Assembly (NCBI GenBank): GCA_030527765.1
Contig: JAUNAE010000266.1
Location: 1 to 5,287, forward strand
Direction of reading: 5' to 3'
DNA: 5,287 nt
From: Eubacteriales bacterium
GTDB taxonomy: Bacteria; Bacillota_A; Clostridia; Lachnospirales; Lachnospiraceae
Shown: piece after piece, positions 1 to 5,287 of the stretch
How positions within the stretch are numbered: position 1 is the first letter of the stretch
How the letters are laid out: every line of letters starts with the position of its first letter
The notes under the pieces: generated by a model
The model's input: only the letters and a program-made list of their open reading frames with translations
Databases searched by the model: none
What the model was told of the DNA's origin: nothing
Translations under genes and position numbers: made by a program

Positions 1-78
1 AACCTGTGGATCATTTTTTATATCAAGTGTGCAACTTCATTTTACAATCGGCGAAGATTATATATTCGCAGATTGGAA
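1..78. other. Non-coding stretch downstream of the acyl-CoA dehydrogenase gene
   Basis: No credible gene is present. An imperfect inverted repeat at 46-74 (arms AATC-GCGAA and TTCGC-GATT with one mismatch, nine-base loop) follows the stop codon, but no T-run follows it in the direction of transcription, so I do not call a terminator. The operon may continue to the left of the window. Confidence 0.4.
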
Positions 79-1254
79 TTAATAATCTCCCTTCACACAA
101 CGGCGAGCCATTACAATCTTGCAAATTTCAGTTGTTCCTTCGCCGATCGTCTGAAGCTTGGAATCTCTCCAGTGACGCTCAAGACCATACTCTTCACTGT
201 AACCGTTTCCTCCGTGGATCTGAATTGCCAGTTCGGAGATACGTACGCACATTTCTGAAGCATAAACTTTGACAGCAGCAGCTTCTGCGATATAGTCAAG
301 ACCTGCATCTTTCATACGGCAAACATTGAAGAGCATTGTTCTTGCAATGTCGATTTCTTTTGCCATATCAGCAAGATAGAAGGAAATCACCTGATGCTCG
401 CATAATTTCTTGCCGAATGTCTTTCTCTCATTTGCAAACTGAACGGATCTGTCATAGCAGTCCTGCGCAATTCCGAGGGAGATTGCTGCGATTCCAAGGC
501 GTCCCATGTCAATCCCCTTCATCATTGCGATGAAACCTTCACCTTCTTCGCCGATGAGCGCATCCTTAGGAATACGGCAGTCATCAAAATAAACATTTCC
601 GCTTGCCTGTGCTCTATCTCCACACTTTCTTTCGGGTGCCCCGAGAGAAAGGCCGGGTGTATTAGAATCTACACAGAAGATACTGATGTTGTGACCACGT
701 CTGGGACTGTCATTTGTCTTTGCTGCAACAACGAAGAAACCACCGGATGTAAAGTTGGAGATCCAGGACTTTGTTCCATTCAGCACCCATTCGTCACCAT
801 CAAGATATGCGTTTGTTTTAATTGTGCTGGAGTCAGATCCTGACTGGGGTTCTGTGAGCGCAAAAGAACAGAACTTTTCCCCTGCAATTGCGGGAGCAAG
901 CCATTTCTGTTTCTGTTCTTCTGTGCCGCCTGCAAGAATTGCATAGAGTCCGAGACCACTGTGTGCCTGCATAATAGCACCGAAACTTGCGCTTGCTTTG
1001 GAAATTTCTTCCATCATCAGCATCTGGCTGATAGAATCAAGTCCCATTCCGCCATATTCTTCCGGCATTGCAATTCCGAGAAAGCCAAGTTCGCCTGCTT
1101 TTGCAAGAAGTTTATAGCCGAGATCATATCCGTGGTTATCAAGTTCTTCGATTACAGGTCTGATTTCATTCTCTGCAAATGAATGTGCGAGTTCGCGAAC
1201 CATAATCTGGTCTTCTGTGAGGAAATACTTCTGATTGAATCTTTCGTTTGTCAT
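79..1254 (-). CDS. Acyl-CoA dehydrogenase (FAD-dependent, short/medium-chain type)
   Basis: A full-length 391-residue member of the acyl-CoA dehydrogenase family, cytosolic flavoproteins that form or reduce the alpha-beta double bond of acyl-CoA thioesters and exchange electrons with ETF. The usual three domains are visible: an N-terminal helical domain (about 10-125), a middle beta domain starting with the FAD signature ALTEPQSGSD at 132-141 and WIS at 164-166, and a C-terminal helical domain. The second family signature runs from Q345 (QIHGGNGY) to D364 and matches at every fixed position. The expected catalytic base is E372 in IGEGTTEI, the place of the Glu in MCAD/SCAD. The ATG at 1254 has AAGGAG eight bases upstream. 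It is the last visible gene of the operon, 75 bases after the transporter. The acyl substrate cannot be read from sequence; branched, short-chain or enoyl-CoA-reductase roles are all possible. No etfAB is in the window. Confidence 0.95.
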   Translation of the reverse strand: MTNERFNQKYFLTEDQIMVRELAHSFAENEIRPVIEELDNHGYDLGYKLLAKAGELGFLGIAMPEEYGGMGLDSISQMLMMEEISKASASFGAIMQAHSGLGLYAILAGGTEEQKQKWLAPAIAGEKFCSFALTEPQSGSDSSTIKTNAYLDGDEWVLNGTKSWISNFTSGGFFVVAAKTNDSPRRGHNISIFCVDSNTPGLSLGAPERKCGDRAQASGNVYFDDCRIPKDALIGEEGEGFIAMMKGIDMGRLGIAAISLGIAQDCYDRSVQFANERKTFGKKLCEHQVISFYLADMAKEIDIARTMLFNVCRMKDAGLDYIAEAAAVKVYASEMCVRISELAIQIHGGNGYSEEYGLERHWRDSKLQTIGEGTTEICKIVMARRCVKGDY

Positions 1255-1262
1255 TTTTCATT

Positions 1263-1268
1263 CTCCTT
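1263..1268 (-). promoter_or_regulatory. Ribosome binding site of the acyl-CoA dehydrogenase gene
   Basis: AAGGAG on the minus strand, eight bases before the ATG at 1254. It fixes the start and shows independent initiation despite the 75-base gap from the upstream gene. Confidence 0.8.
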
Positions 1269-1329
1269 TTCATTTTATGAAAATATTAATTTTAATAATG
1301 TATGTATCATGATATAAACAGTATGCTTA

Positions 1330-2418
1330 TTACATTTCTTCTTTAAACATTCTCTTTCCGAAGAAAACGGAAAGCGTAATGGCAATAATTCCCGCGACAA
1401 TTTTTGCGGTAAACATAGGAAGGATCATATCCTTATTTGTTGCTGAAACGAATCCAAGATGCGGCCCGATGATGTAGGCTACTGAACCGGCGAATGCAGC
1501 AAAAACGATTTTTCCCTTTGTATTCATCTTGTCGTAAAGTGCAAATGCAGGAAGCGCCGTGACAAGGGAAATAATCAGGTTTGATACTGCCGTATCATTC
1601 ATACCTGTCTTTTCTGCTGCTGCATGCAAAGGTTTTGCAAAGACTTTCTCAATTACTCTTGCGAGAGAGAACGCACCGGCGATAATCAATGTAACAACGC
1701 CTGTAGTAATGAAACCGGTTGCAATCTCTTCCATTCCTTCAATAACAACATTTCCTGTAAGGTTTGTAAATGCTGCGACTGCAAGGCCAATCACAATGAT
1801 GCAGGACATCAACTTTGCAAATCCCGAGAAAATCTTGATCATCACATTCGATGCGAAGTAAAGAAGCAGTGCCATAATGATGACGAAGATAAAGATAGGT
1901 ACAAGGTTCTTTACTACCTTTCCGACGGATATTCCGGATACAACGCCGCCTGCCAGGCATCCGAAGGGAGCAGCGATCAATGCACCGAGGATTCCGATTG
2001 CAAAATACTTTACATCCTCTTTTTTAATCATTCCGATTGCAACGGGAATATTGAATGAAATAATAGGGCCGACCAGACACCCGACAATTAACCCCGCAAA
2101 GTCGACCAGTTCCTGATCCGTTGAGAGCTGTTTTGCAATTGCATATCCTCCGGAATCTGCCGACAGGAATGTGGGGGAAAACATTGCTGCGTCCGCACCC
2201 AGCATTTGATAGAAGGGAACAATGATTCCCTCCAACAGATTTGCCAGTACCGGCGACAGGCAGATGATACCAATGATTCCAAGTGCGACAGGCCCCATGA
2301 ATGCGAAGCCTTCATCGAGTGCTTCACCGACTATGAATTTATTGCCCAGACACTTATCTATGCACCCAAGGACGAAAAATACTGCAACTACCAGCATTAC
2401 TATTTCATTGAAATTCAT
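1330..2418 (-). CDS. eutH: EutH-family ethanolamine/amine permease
   Basis: A very hydrophobic integral membrane protein with about ten predicted transmembrane stretches, recognisable as EutH, the ethanolamine permease family of the cytoplasmic membrane. Family landmarks, numbered from M1 at 2418, are DSGGYAIAKQL at about 88-98, GPIISFNIPVAIG at about 117-129 and the C-terminal block LPAFALYDKMNTKGK (about 289-303) followed by GPHLGF (about 318-323). In the E. coli protein, as I recall it, the last motif reads GDHLGF, so a Pro replaces an Asp here. At 362 residues it is shorter than enterobacterial EutH (about 408): an N-terminal loop after the first helix is contracted and the C-terminal tail is missing. 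I chose the ATG at 2418 over the in-frame ATG at 2433 because AAAGGA lies six bases before it. No eut lyase, reactivase or shell gene is nearby, so the substrate may be another small amine or polar solute. Confidence 0.88.
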   Translation of the reverse strand: MNFNEIVMLVVAVFFVLGCIDKCLGNKFIVGEALDEGFAFMGPVALGIIGIICLSPVLANLLEGIIVPFYQMLGADAAMFSPTFLSADSGGYAIAKQLSTDQELVDFAGLIVGCLVGPIISFNIPVAIGMIKKEDVKYFAIGILGALIAAPFGCLAGGVVSGISVGKVVKNLVPIFIFVIIMALLLYFASNVMIKIFSGFAKLMSCIIVIGLAVAAFTNLTGNVVIEGMEEIATGFITTGVVTLIIAGAFSLARVIEKVFAKPLHAAAEKTGMNDTAVSNLIISLVTALPAFALYDKMNTKGKIVFAAFAGSVAYIIGPHLGFVSATNKDMILPMFTAKIVAGIIAITLSVFFGKRMFKEEM

Positions 2419-2424
2419 ATCTGA

Positions 2425-2430
2425 TCCTTT
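2425..2430 (-). promoter_or_regulatory. Ribosome binding site that decides the EutH start
   Basis: AAAGGA on the minus strand, six bases before the ATG at 2418. It would lie inside codons 2-3 if translation began at the upstream ATG at 2433, which has no Shine-Dalgarno of its own. This favours the shorter protein. Confidence 0.7.
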
Positions 2431-2443
2431 CATAGTATTGAAA

Positions 2444-3373
2444 TTATTTTGATGCCTCTCTCATTTGCAGAACGTCTGTGATAAGCTGATAGCGAACCCT
2501 GTCTTTGTATTCCGGCTTGACCAGATAATAGACATATTGTTCTGTAAGATCCAGGAAATAGTTTCCTCTTCCTTCAATCTTGAAATTCCTGAATCCCATT
2601 GGCACGAGCTTCTCATAGATATCTTCGGGTGAGAGATATGTGGATGTCTTTCTTCTCTCAAAAACATCTTTTCTTAGATATTCACATTCCCAGTCCATAT
2701 TTCCGGAGCGAATGCCATTCATTTGATTCGGTCCGCAATGTGTCAGCTGGTATTCTCCAATGTATCTGTAATGTTTCCCTCTACGGGGACATTCCGGATT
2801 GCAAATTGCATTGATCAGTATTTCGCACCTCTCTTTTCTCGTAATTTTCGAGAGAAGCTCATACTCTTTATTCAGGTTGTAGTCGAGAACAACCAGGCTG
2901 TAATCTTTGTCCAGTTCCTGCTCAATACTCTCGATCGATCTGATCTGCTTGCATGTTGAGGATGTAATTTTCATTCCGGGATGCTTTTCACGAATATATT
3001 TCTCAAGTAGTTCCGAGAAAACAATCACTTCGTTCATTCCGTTGTCTGCCAAATCCAGAATTCTGTTACAGGCAGGATCTTTTAGATGTTCATCGGTAAG
3101 AACCGGATTCGTCAGCGTGAGCCTGCACGGCACACCTACTTGGTTGAAAACAGAAAAAATCTGGGGGACACTATATTCGATCATTTCATCTGTGAGGTGG
3201 CCCGAAACTATTCGCCCACCGTTCCAAATCATCGGAAATGCATCGAATACCGAGCCGATTTCGATGTTATCGTAGAAGTATTCCGGATTGTTATGAAGCA
3301 TGGAAATTACAGAATAATTTAGCTGCCCTGTGAGCATATTTACAAAATTCGGCAAATGAAATTTAATCTTCAC
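2444..3373 (-). CDS. U32-peptidase-like (COG0826-type) TIM-barrel protein, function unknown
   Basis: A soluble 309-residue protein with no signal peptide or membrane segment. It resembles the U32 peptidase-like superfamily, which includes collagenase-like PrtC, UbiU/UbiV, RlhA and TrhP. The resemblance rests on short motifs: SVFDAFP at 41-47, the strand LTLTNP at 85-90, SLVVLDYNLNKEYELL at 159-174, the Cys-rich ICNPECPRRGKHY at 190-202, and FKIEGR at 264-269, a sequence typical of the family. Eight cysteines are present (83, 102, 141, 183, 191, 195, 213, 230); C183, C191, C195 and C213 could hold an Fe-S cluster as in UbiU/UbiV, but this is inferred. It starts with GTG at 3373 behind a run of six Gs. 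It sits between the nitrilase (54 bases) and the transporter (25 bases), so it is probably part of the same pathway. Protease, hydroxylase or other TIM-barrel roles remain open. Confidence 0.75.
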   Translation of the reverse strand: MKIKFHLPNFVNMLTGQLNYSVISMLHNNPEYFYDNIEIGSVFDAFPMIWNGGRIVSGHLTDEMIEYSVPQIFSVFNQVGVPCRLTLTNPVLTDEHLKDPACNRILDLADNGMNEVIVFSELLEKYIREKHPGMKITSSTCKQIRSIESIEQELDKDYSLVVLDYNLNKEYELLSKITRKERCEILINAICNPECPRRGKHYRYIGEYQLTHCGPNQMNGIRSGNMDWECEYLRKDVFERRKTSTYLSPEDIYEKLVPMGFRNFKIEGRGNYFLDLTEQYVYYLVKPEYKDRVRYQLITDVLQMREASK

Positions 3374-3378
3374 AGCGT

Positions 3379-3384
3379 CCCCCC
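3379..3384 (-). promoter_or_regulatory. G-run ribosome binding site before a GTG start
   Basis: GGGGGG on the minus strand, five bases before the GTG at 3373. Five of the Gs can pair with the CCUCC of 16S rRNA using one G-U wobble. The ATG at 3386 is out of frame, so GTG is the only start that keeps the N-terminal MKIKFHLP segment. Confidence 0.55.
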
Positions 3385-3427
3385 ATCACTACTTTTGTAA
3401 TGTTTAAAACTTATTAATGTTTTTTAT

Positions 3428-4432
3428 TTACTTTTCTGACTTGTCATGAAGTTCTTCATATGACATGCTGTAGTCTATGCCATCACCGATTGTATGAACC
3501 GGACCTTGGGGATTTTTATTGAAATTGAGACTCACAACGTTAGGCTTTGAATAATGTCCTGCGATATCGATCGCATATTTTGTCAAAGGCATTACGCCAA
3601 GGTCGATCTCTGCATAAGCAATGCCTTCTTCATCATGAGGAATTACTCTGCTGATTGTATTTCCGTTCGGAGCAATAATCTGTGTTGCACCGTAGCCTTT
3701 CTTGTAGATTGCTTTCTTATACTCATCATCCCCTGCAAGGAAATCTATATTTTCCTGAGAGAGTGTCTCTGTAGCGGAAATTACATATGTTCCGGTAGAC
3801 ATCGCATAATACTTAACAATTCGAGGAGAAGACTCTATTCCGAAAATACTGTTATCATCAGCATTGAAAGAAGGCCACGCGGCAACATGTACCTGCTCAT
3901 TCATAGATGCCATTGCCTGAAGATTCATGGGCATCATATGCTCCCAGCACTGAAGACCACCGAGACGGCCGAGCTCTGTATCAAAAACCGGCATCATACT
4001 TCCATCGCCTTCCCCCCAAACTGTACGTTCAACACTTGTAGGACGGAGCTTGCGATGTTTCCCCATCAGATTACCACTCTTGTCAAACCACAGCTGTGTG
4101 AGATAAAGAGAGGCGCCTTCCTTCTCCGTTACGGAGACGCAGAGGAAAACATTATTCTTTCTCGCCATTTCACTAAGTCTTGAGCATGCCGGACCCGGAA
4201 TCTCCACAGAGTTGTTATACAGCCTCTCGTAGAAAGGTCCGCCGTAGGGAAACGGTTCGCCCATCCATGTCCAGTAACAGTATCCGGGGAAAAAAGCTTC
4301 CGGCATTGCTACAAGCTCTGCGCCGTTCTCGGCAGCTTCTTTGACAAATTTTTCCGCCTTTGTAATCGTTTTGTCGAGATCCCACAAAACCAGAGCGGCC
4401 TGCACTGCAGCTGCAATAAATTTTGTCTTCAT
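3428..4432 (-). CDS. Nitrilase (branch 1 type, CWEH signature)
   Basis: A complete 334-residue carbon-nitrogen hydrolase of the nitrilase branch, cytosolic enzymes that convert R-CN to a carboxylic acid and ammonia. The catalytic triad is visible: E45 in MPEAFFPGY, K128 in GKHRKLRPT and the nucleophile C162 in LQCWEHMMP. The supporting Glu E136 lies in VERTVWGEGDG, which is typical of true nitrilases, and the branch 1 tail motif AGHYSKPNV is at 291-299. CWEH rather than CWEN is common in microbial nitrilases, including arylacetonitrilases and cyanide-degrading members. I chose the ATG at 4432, which has AAAGGAG seven bases upstream. The longer frame to 4495 would add a Lys/Arg-rich 21-residue extension without a ribosome site and would overlap the predicted promoter. 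It is the first gene of the operon, 295 bases from the divergent regulator. Substrate preference cannot be read, and amide-forming or cyanide-hydrating activity is possible. Confidence 0.93.
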   Translation of the reverse strand: MKTKFIAAAVQAALVLWDLDKTITKAEKFVKEAAENGAELVAMPEAFFPGYCYWTWMGEPFPYGGPFYERLYNNSVEIPGPACSRLSEMARKNNVFLCVSVTEKEGASLYLTQLWFDKSGNLMGKHRKLRPTSVERTVWGEGDGSMMPVFDTELGRLGGLQCWEHMMPMNLQAMASMNEQVHVAAWPSFNADDNSIFGIESSPRIVKYYAMSTGTYVISATETLSQENIDFLAGDDEYKKAIYKKGYGATQIIAPNGNTISRVIPHDEEGIAYAEIDLGVMPLTKYAIDIAGHYSKPNVVSLNFNKNPQGPVHTIGDGIDYSMSYEELHDKSEK

Positions 4433-4439
4433 AGTTTTT

Positions 4440-4446
4440 CTCCTTT
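4440..4446 (-). promoter_or_regulatory. Ribosome binding site of the nitrilase gene, next to an A9 tract
   Basis: AAAGGAG on the minus strand, seven bases before the ATG at 4432. It overlaps a run of nine A residues (minus strand, 4444-4452). The site decides the start codon against the upstream in-frame ATG at 4495. Confidence 0.85.
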
Positions 4447-4485
4447 TTTTTTGTAATGTATTTGATCTCTTGCTTCGATGATTGA

Positions 4486-4494
4486 ATTCTAGCA
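4486..4494 (-). promoter_or_regulatory. Predicted extended -10 promoter of the nitrilase operon
   Basis: On the minus strand the sequence reads TGCTAGAAT: a -10 hexamer TAGAAT (five of six to TATAAT, 4491-4486) preceded by the TGn of an extended -10. No good -35 lies 16-18 bases upstream. The predicted transcript would begin near the A at 4479, giving a 5' leader of about 47 bases. The weak -35 together with the palindrome just upstream suggests activator dependence. This is a prediction from sequence only. Confidence 0.55.
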
Positions 4495-4512
4495 TTATTC
4501 ACAAATCGGTTC

Positions 4513-4528
4513 TGTGTTGCTAAGCACA
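4513..4528 (-). promoter_or_regulatory. Crp/Fnr-type operator, TGTG-N8-CACA
   Basis: An inverted repeat with half-sites TGTG and CACA eight bases apart, the spacing of the E. coli CRP consensus (TGTGA-N6-TCACA). Seen as six-base arms, it is TGTGCT-N4-AACACA on the minus strand, five of six positions symmetric. Its centre falls at -41.5 from the predicted start at 4479, the class II activator position. The divergent gene encodes a Crp/Fnr-family protein, the obvious candidate ligand. Binding is inferred, not shown. Confidence 0.55.
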
Positions 4529-4627
4529 CTGCGACATTATTTTTCTATAGATCAAAAAACGAGAATGCGATTTAAATTCATCGGTATTTTATACAATTAA
4601 TAACAGTTTATTGCAGATATTATTGTG

Positions 4628-4641
4628 CTATACTGATATAG
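4628..4641. promoter_or_regulatory. Second palindrome in the divergent region, CTATA-N4-TATAG
   Basis: A perfect inverted repeat of two five-base arms around four bases, the 5-4-5 layout used by FNR and CprK sites (TTGAT-N4-ATCAA and TTAAT-N4-ATTAA), although the arm sequence differs. It lies about 75 bases upstream of the predicted regulator transcript start. It could be an operator for the regulator or for another protein. AT-rich DNA gives such repeats by chance fairly often, so confidence is low. Confidence 0.3.
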
Positions 4642-4674
4642 GTTTATTTCATTTAATCCATGGCTGTATCTCTT

Positions 4675-4702
4675 TTGATCTGCCTCATCGGTAACTTATA
4701 AG
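4675..4702 (+). promoter_or_regulatory. Predicted promoter of the regulator gene
   Basis: TTGATC (4675-4680) as -35, a 16-base spacer, and TATAAG (4697-4702) as -10, with transcription expected near 4709. The -10 overlaps a perfect ten-base palindrome, ACTTATAAGT at 4694-4703, which could also serve as an operator for repression. The leader would be only about 19 bases, with a weak ribosome site (GGAAAGTGAG) before the ATG at 4728. Confidence 0.45.
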
Positions 4703-4727
4703 TACTTCGGAAAGTGAGAATTTAGAC

Positions 4728-5267
4728 ATGTTATTACCCAGTTATTTATTTCAGGATGAGTTTTCCGAATTCTATGATGTGATAATGCAGATGCCGCACA
4801 CCGAAAAAAAATATCTAAAAGGGGAAACCATCATCGGTCCCGGCAGTGAACGCCCCTGTTGTTTCTTTGTTCTCGAGGGATTGGCAACATTCTCCATTCT
4901 TCATGAGAGCGGACGATCAAAAACCTCAACGTTCCGCGGACGGCATACGATTTTCCCTCTTTACTACAGCTATAGCTCTACAATTATGGAGCAGTGCATG
5001 GAGGTCACTGCCTTTACTGATATTCTTGTTGCACAATTTTCCCGACAGCAAATCTATACGCTCATGGTTAAATACAGTGGCTTTGCACTGAATATGGTTG
5101 ACTGCTACTGTAAATATGCAACAACACTTCAATATGATCTAACGTCTCAGATGTTCGATAATACCCTTATGAAGACCAGTAATTTTTTATATATCTATCT
5201 AAAATATATGAATAAAAAATCCAATAACATGATCTTGATTATTCCGGGCGATCAGCCCATGCGCTGA
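4728..5267 (+). CDS. Crp/Fnr-family transcriptional regulator (CprK-like), truncated before its HTH
   Basis: A 179-residue protein with the N-terminal effector-binding beta-roll of the Crp/Fnr family: KGETIIGPGS at 31-40 and FFVLEGLATFSILHESG at 46-62, then the long dimerisation helix (about 118-145) and the RxxxFLxxL-like helix TSNFLYIYLKYM at 150-161. The opening and layout recall CprK, the regulator of reductive dehalogenation in Desulfitobacterium, as I remember it. Family members are about 220-235 residues long and carry a C-terminal winged helix-turn-helix after this point. Here the frame runs from MILI (168-171) into IPGDQPMR and a stop, and none of the three plus-strand frames to the window end gives a helix-turn-helix. 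As it stands the product could bind ligand and dimerise but not bind DNA in the normal way. It is divergent from the nitrilase operon, so its intact form was probably the local regulator. Cysteines are at 44, 45, 90, 126 and 128. Confidence 0.8.
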   Translation: MLLPSYLFQDEFSEFYDVIMQMPHTEKKYLKGETIIGPGSERPCCFFVLEGLATFSILHESGRSKTSTFRGRHTIFPLYYSYSSTIMEQCMEVTAFTDILVAQFSRQQIYTLMVKYSGFALNMVDCYCKYATTLQYDLTSQMFDNTLMKTSNFLYIYLKYMNKKSNNMILIIPGDQPMR

Positions 5268-5287
5268 AGCGCGTTCAGCGCATGGGA
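5240..5287. mobile_element. Possible end of an inserted element interrupting the regulator gene
   Basis: From about 5243 the sequence changes character: the last 45 bases are about two-thirds G+C, while the regulator gene just before is AT-rich. The change comes where the regulator loses similarity to its family, directly after TTGAT at 5235-5239. TTGAT is the insertion target of the IS200/IS605 element ISDra2, elements that insert without target duplication and have subterminal hairpins, like the one at 5256-5286. No transposase is visible because the window ends, so an assembly chimera or another kind of repeat is equally possible. Confidence 0.35.
5256..5286. repeat. Perfect 13-bp inverted repeat (hairpin) at the window end
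   Basis: Arms CCCATGCGCTGAA (5256-5268) and TTCAGCGCATGGG (5274-5286) are exact reverse complements around the five-base loop GCGCG. The next outward pair (G5255 and A5287) does not match, so the symmetry stops there and is not an endless fold-back. A smaller competing stem, GGGC-GATCA-GCCC at 5246-5258, shares the CCC. The regulator stop codon lies inside the left arm. It could act as a transcription terminator, but the downstream T-run cannot be seen. Confidence 0.85.

Noticed and set aside
46..74. Inverted repeat after the acyl-CoA dehydrogenase stop as a terminator
   Set aside because: The stem has a mismatch and a nine-base AT-rich loop, and no T-run follows on the minus strand.
6..272. 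An 88-codon open frame on the plus strand at the left edge
   Set aside because: Most of it is antisense to the conserved C-terminal part of the acyl-CoA dehydrogenase, and it has no convincing ribosome site.
1305..1314. Perfect palindrome TATCATGATA in the EutH to acyl-CoA dehydrogenase gap
   Set aside because: It is short, AT-rich and intra-operonic, with no promoter elements at a sensible distance, so it is likely chance.
1559..2116. Several plus-strand open frames of 79-144 codons
   Set aside because: They are antisense shadows of the EutH gene, with low-complexity translations and no ribosome sites.
3398..3423. AAAAC/GTTTT stem and a TAATGTTT direct repeat in the nitrilase to U32-like gap
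   Set aside because: The stem is only five AT-rich pairs with no T-run in the direction of transcription. The eight-base repeat is what AT-rich DNA gives by chance.
3554..4183. A 209-codon open frame on the plus strand
   Set aside because: It lies entirely antisense to the nitrilase, whose catalytic motifs are intact, and its translation is rich in Cys, His and Ile with no family resemblance.
4433..4495. In-frame upstream start giving the nitrilase 21 extra residues
   Set aside because: There is no ribosome site before the ATG at 4495, the extension is Lys/Arg-rich without family likeness, and it overlaps the predicted promoter. The ATG at 4432 has a strong AAAGGAG and matches the family N-terminus.
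4550..4680. Inverted pair GATCAAAA (4550-4557) and TTTTGATC (4673-4680) across the divergent region
   Set aside because: These are eight-base arms 115 bases apart. The right copy is explained by the predicted -35 and the left has no supporting context.
5230..5287. A simple frameshift hiding the regulator's helix-turn-helix
   Set aside because: I read the other two plus-strand frames to the window end. One has a stop at once, and the other reads DYSGRSAHALKRVQRMG, which does not fit the helix-turn-helix pattern of the family.

Overview
The window looks like a piece of an anaerobic, low-to-moderate-GC Bacillota (Clostridia-type) genome. I infer this from strong purine-rich Shine-Dalgarno sites, an EutH-type permease, an acyl-CoA dehydrogenase, a U32-like TIM-barrel protein and a CprK-like Crp/Fnr regulator. 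No species can be named from the sequence alone.

Layout: four genes run leftward on the minus strand, in transcription order nitrilase (4432 to 3428), U32-like protein (3373 to 2444, GTG start), EutH-family transporter (2418 to 1330) and acyl-CoA dehydrogenase (1254 to 79). The gaps are 54, 25 and 75 bases, no terminator is visible between them, and each has its own ribosome binding site, so they read as one operon. Its end is not seen: bases 1-78 hold no gene and no convincing terminator, so the operon may continue beyond the window. Upstream and divergent on the plus strand is a Crp/Fnr-family regulator gene (from 4728). The 295-base region between the two divergent genes holds a predicted promoter for each direction and two Crp/Fnr-type palindromes. 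One palindrome, TGTG-N8-CACA at 4513-4528, is centred at the predicted -41.5 position of the nitrilase operon promoter. That promoter has an extended -10 and no recognisable -35, which is the geometry of a class II activator site.

The regulator keeps its sensor domain and dimerisation helix but ends at residue 179, just before the DNA-binding helix-turn-helix should begin. The break coincides with a sharp rise in GC, a TTGAT pentamer and a perfect 13-bp hairpin running to the last base but one of the window. The best reading is that the gene is interrupted, possibly by the left end of an IS200/IS605-type element, or that this is an assembly junction at a repeat.

How the genes may work together (inference): the transporter brings in a small amine- or nitrile-containing compound, the nitrilase releases ammonia and a carboxylic acid, and after CoA activation (no CoA ligase or transferase is in the window) the acyl-CoA dehydrogenase oxidises or reduces the chain, with electrons passing through an ETF also not seen here. 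The U32-like protein has no assigned role. The combination does not match the standard ethanolamine (eut) operon or any nitrile pathway I recognise.
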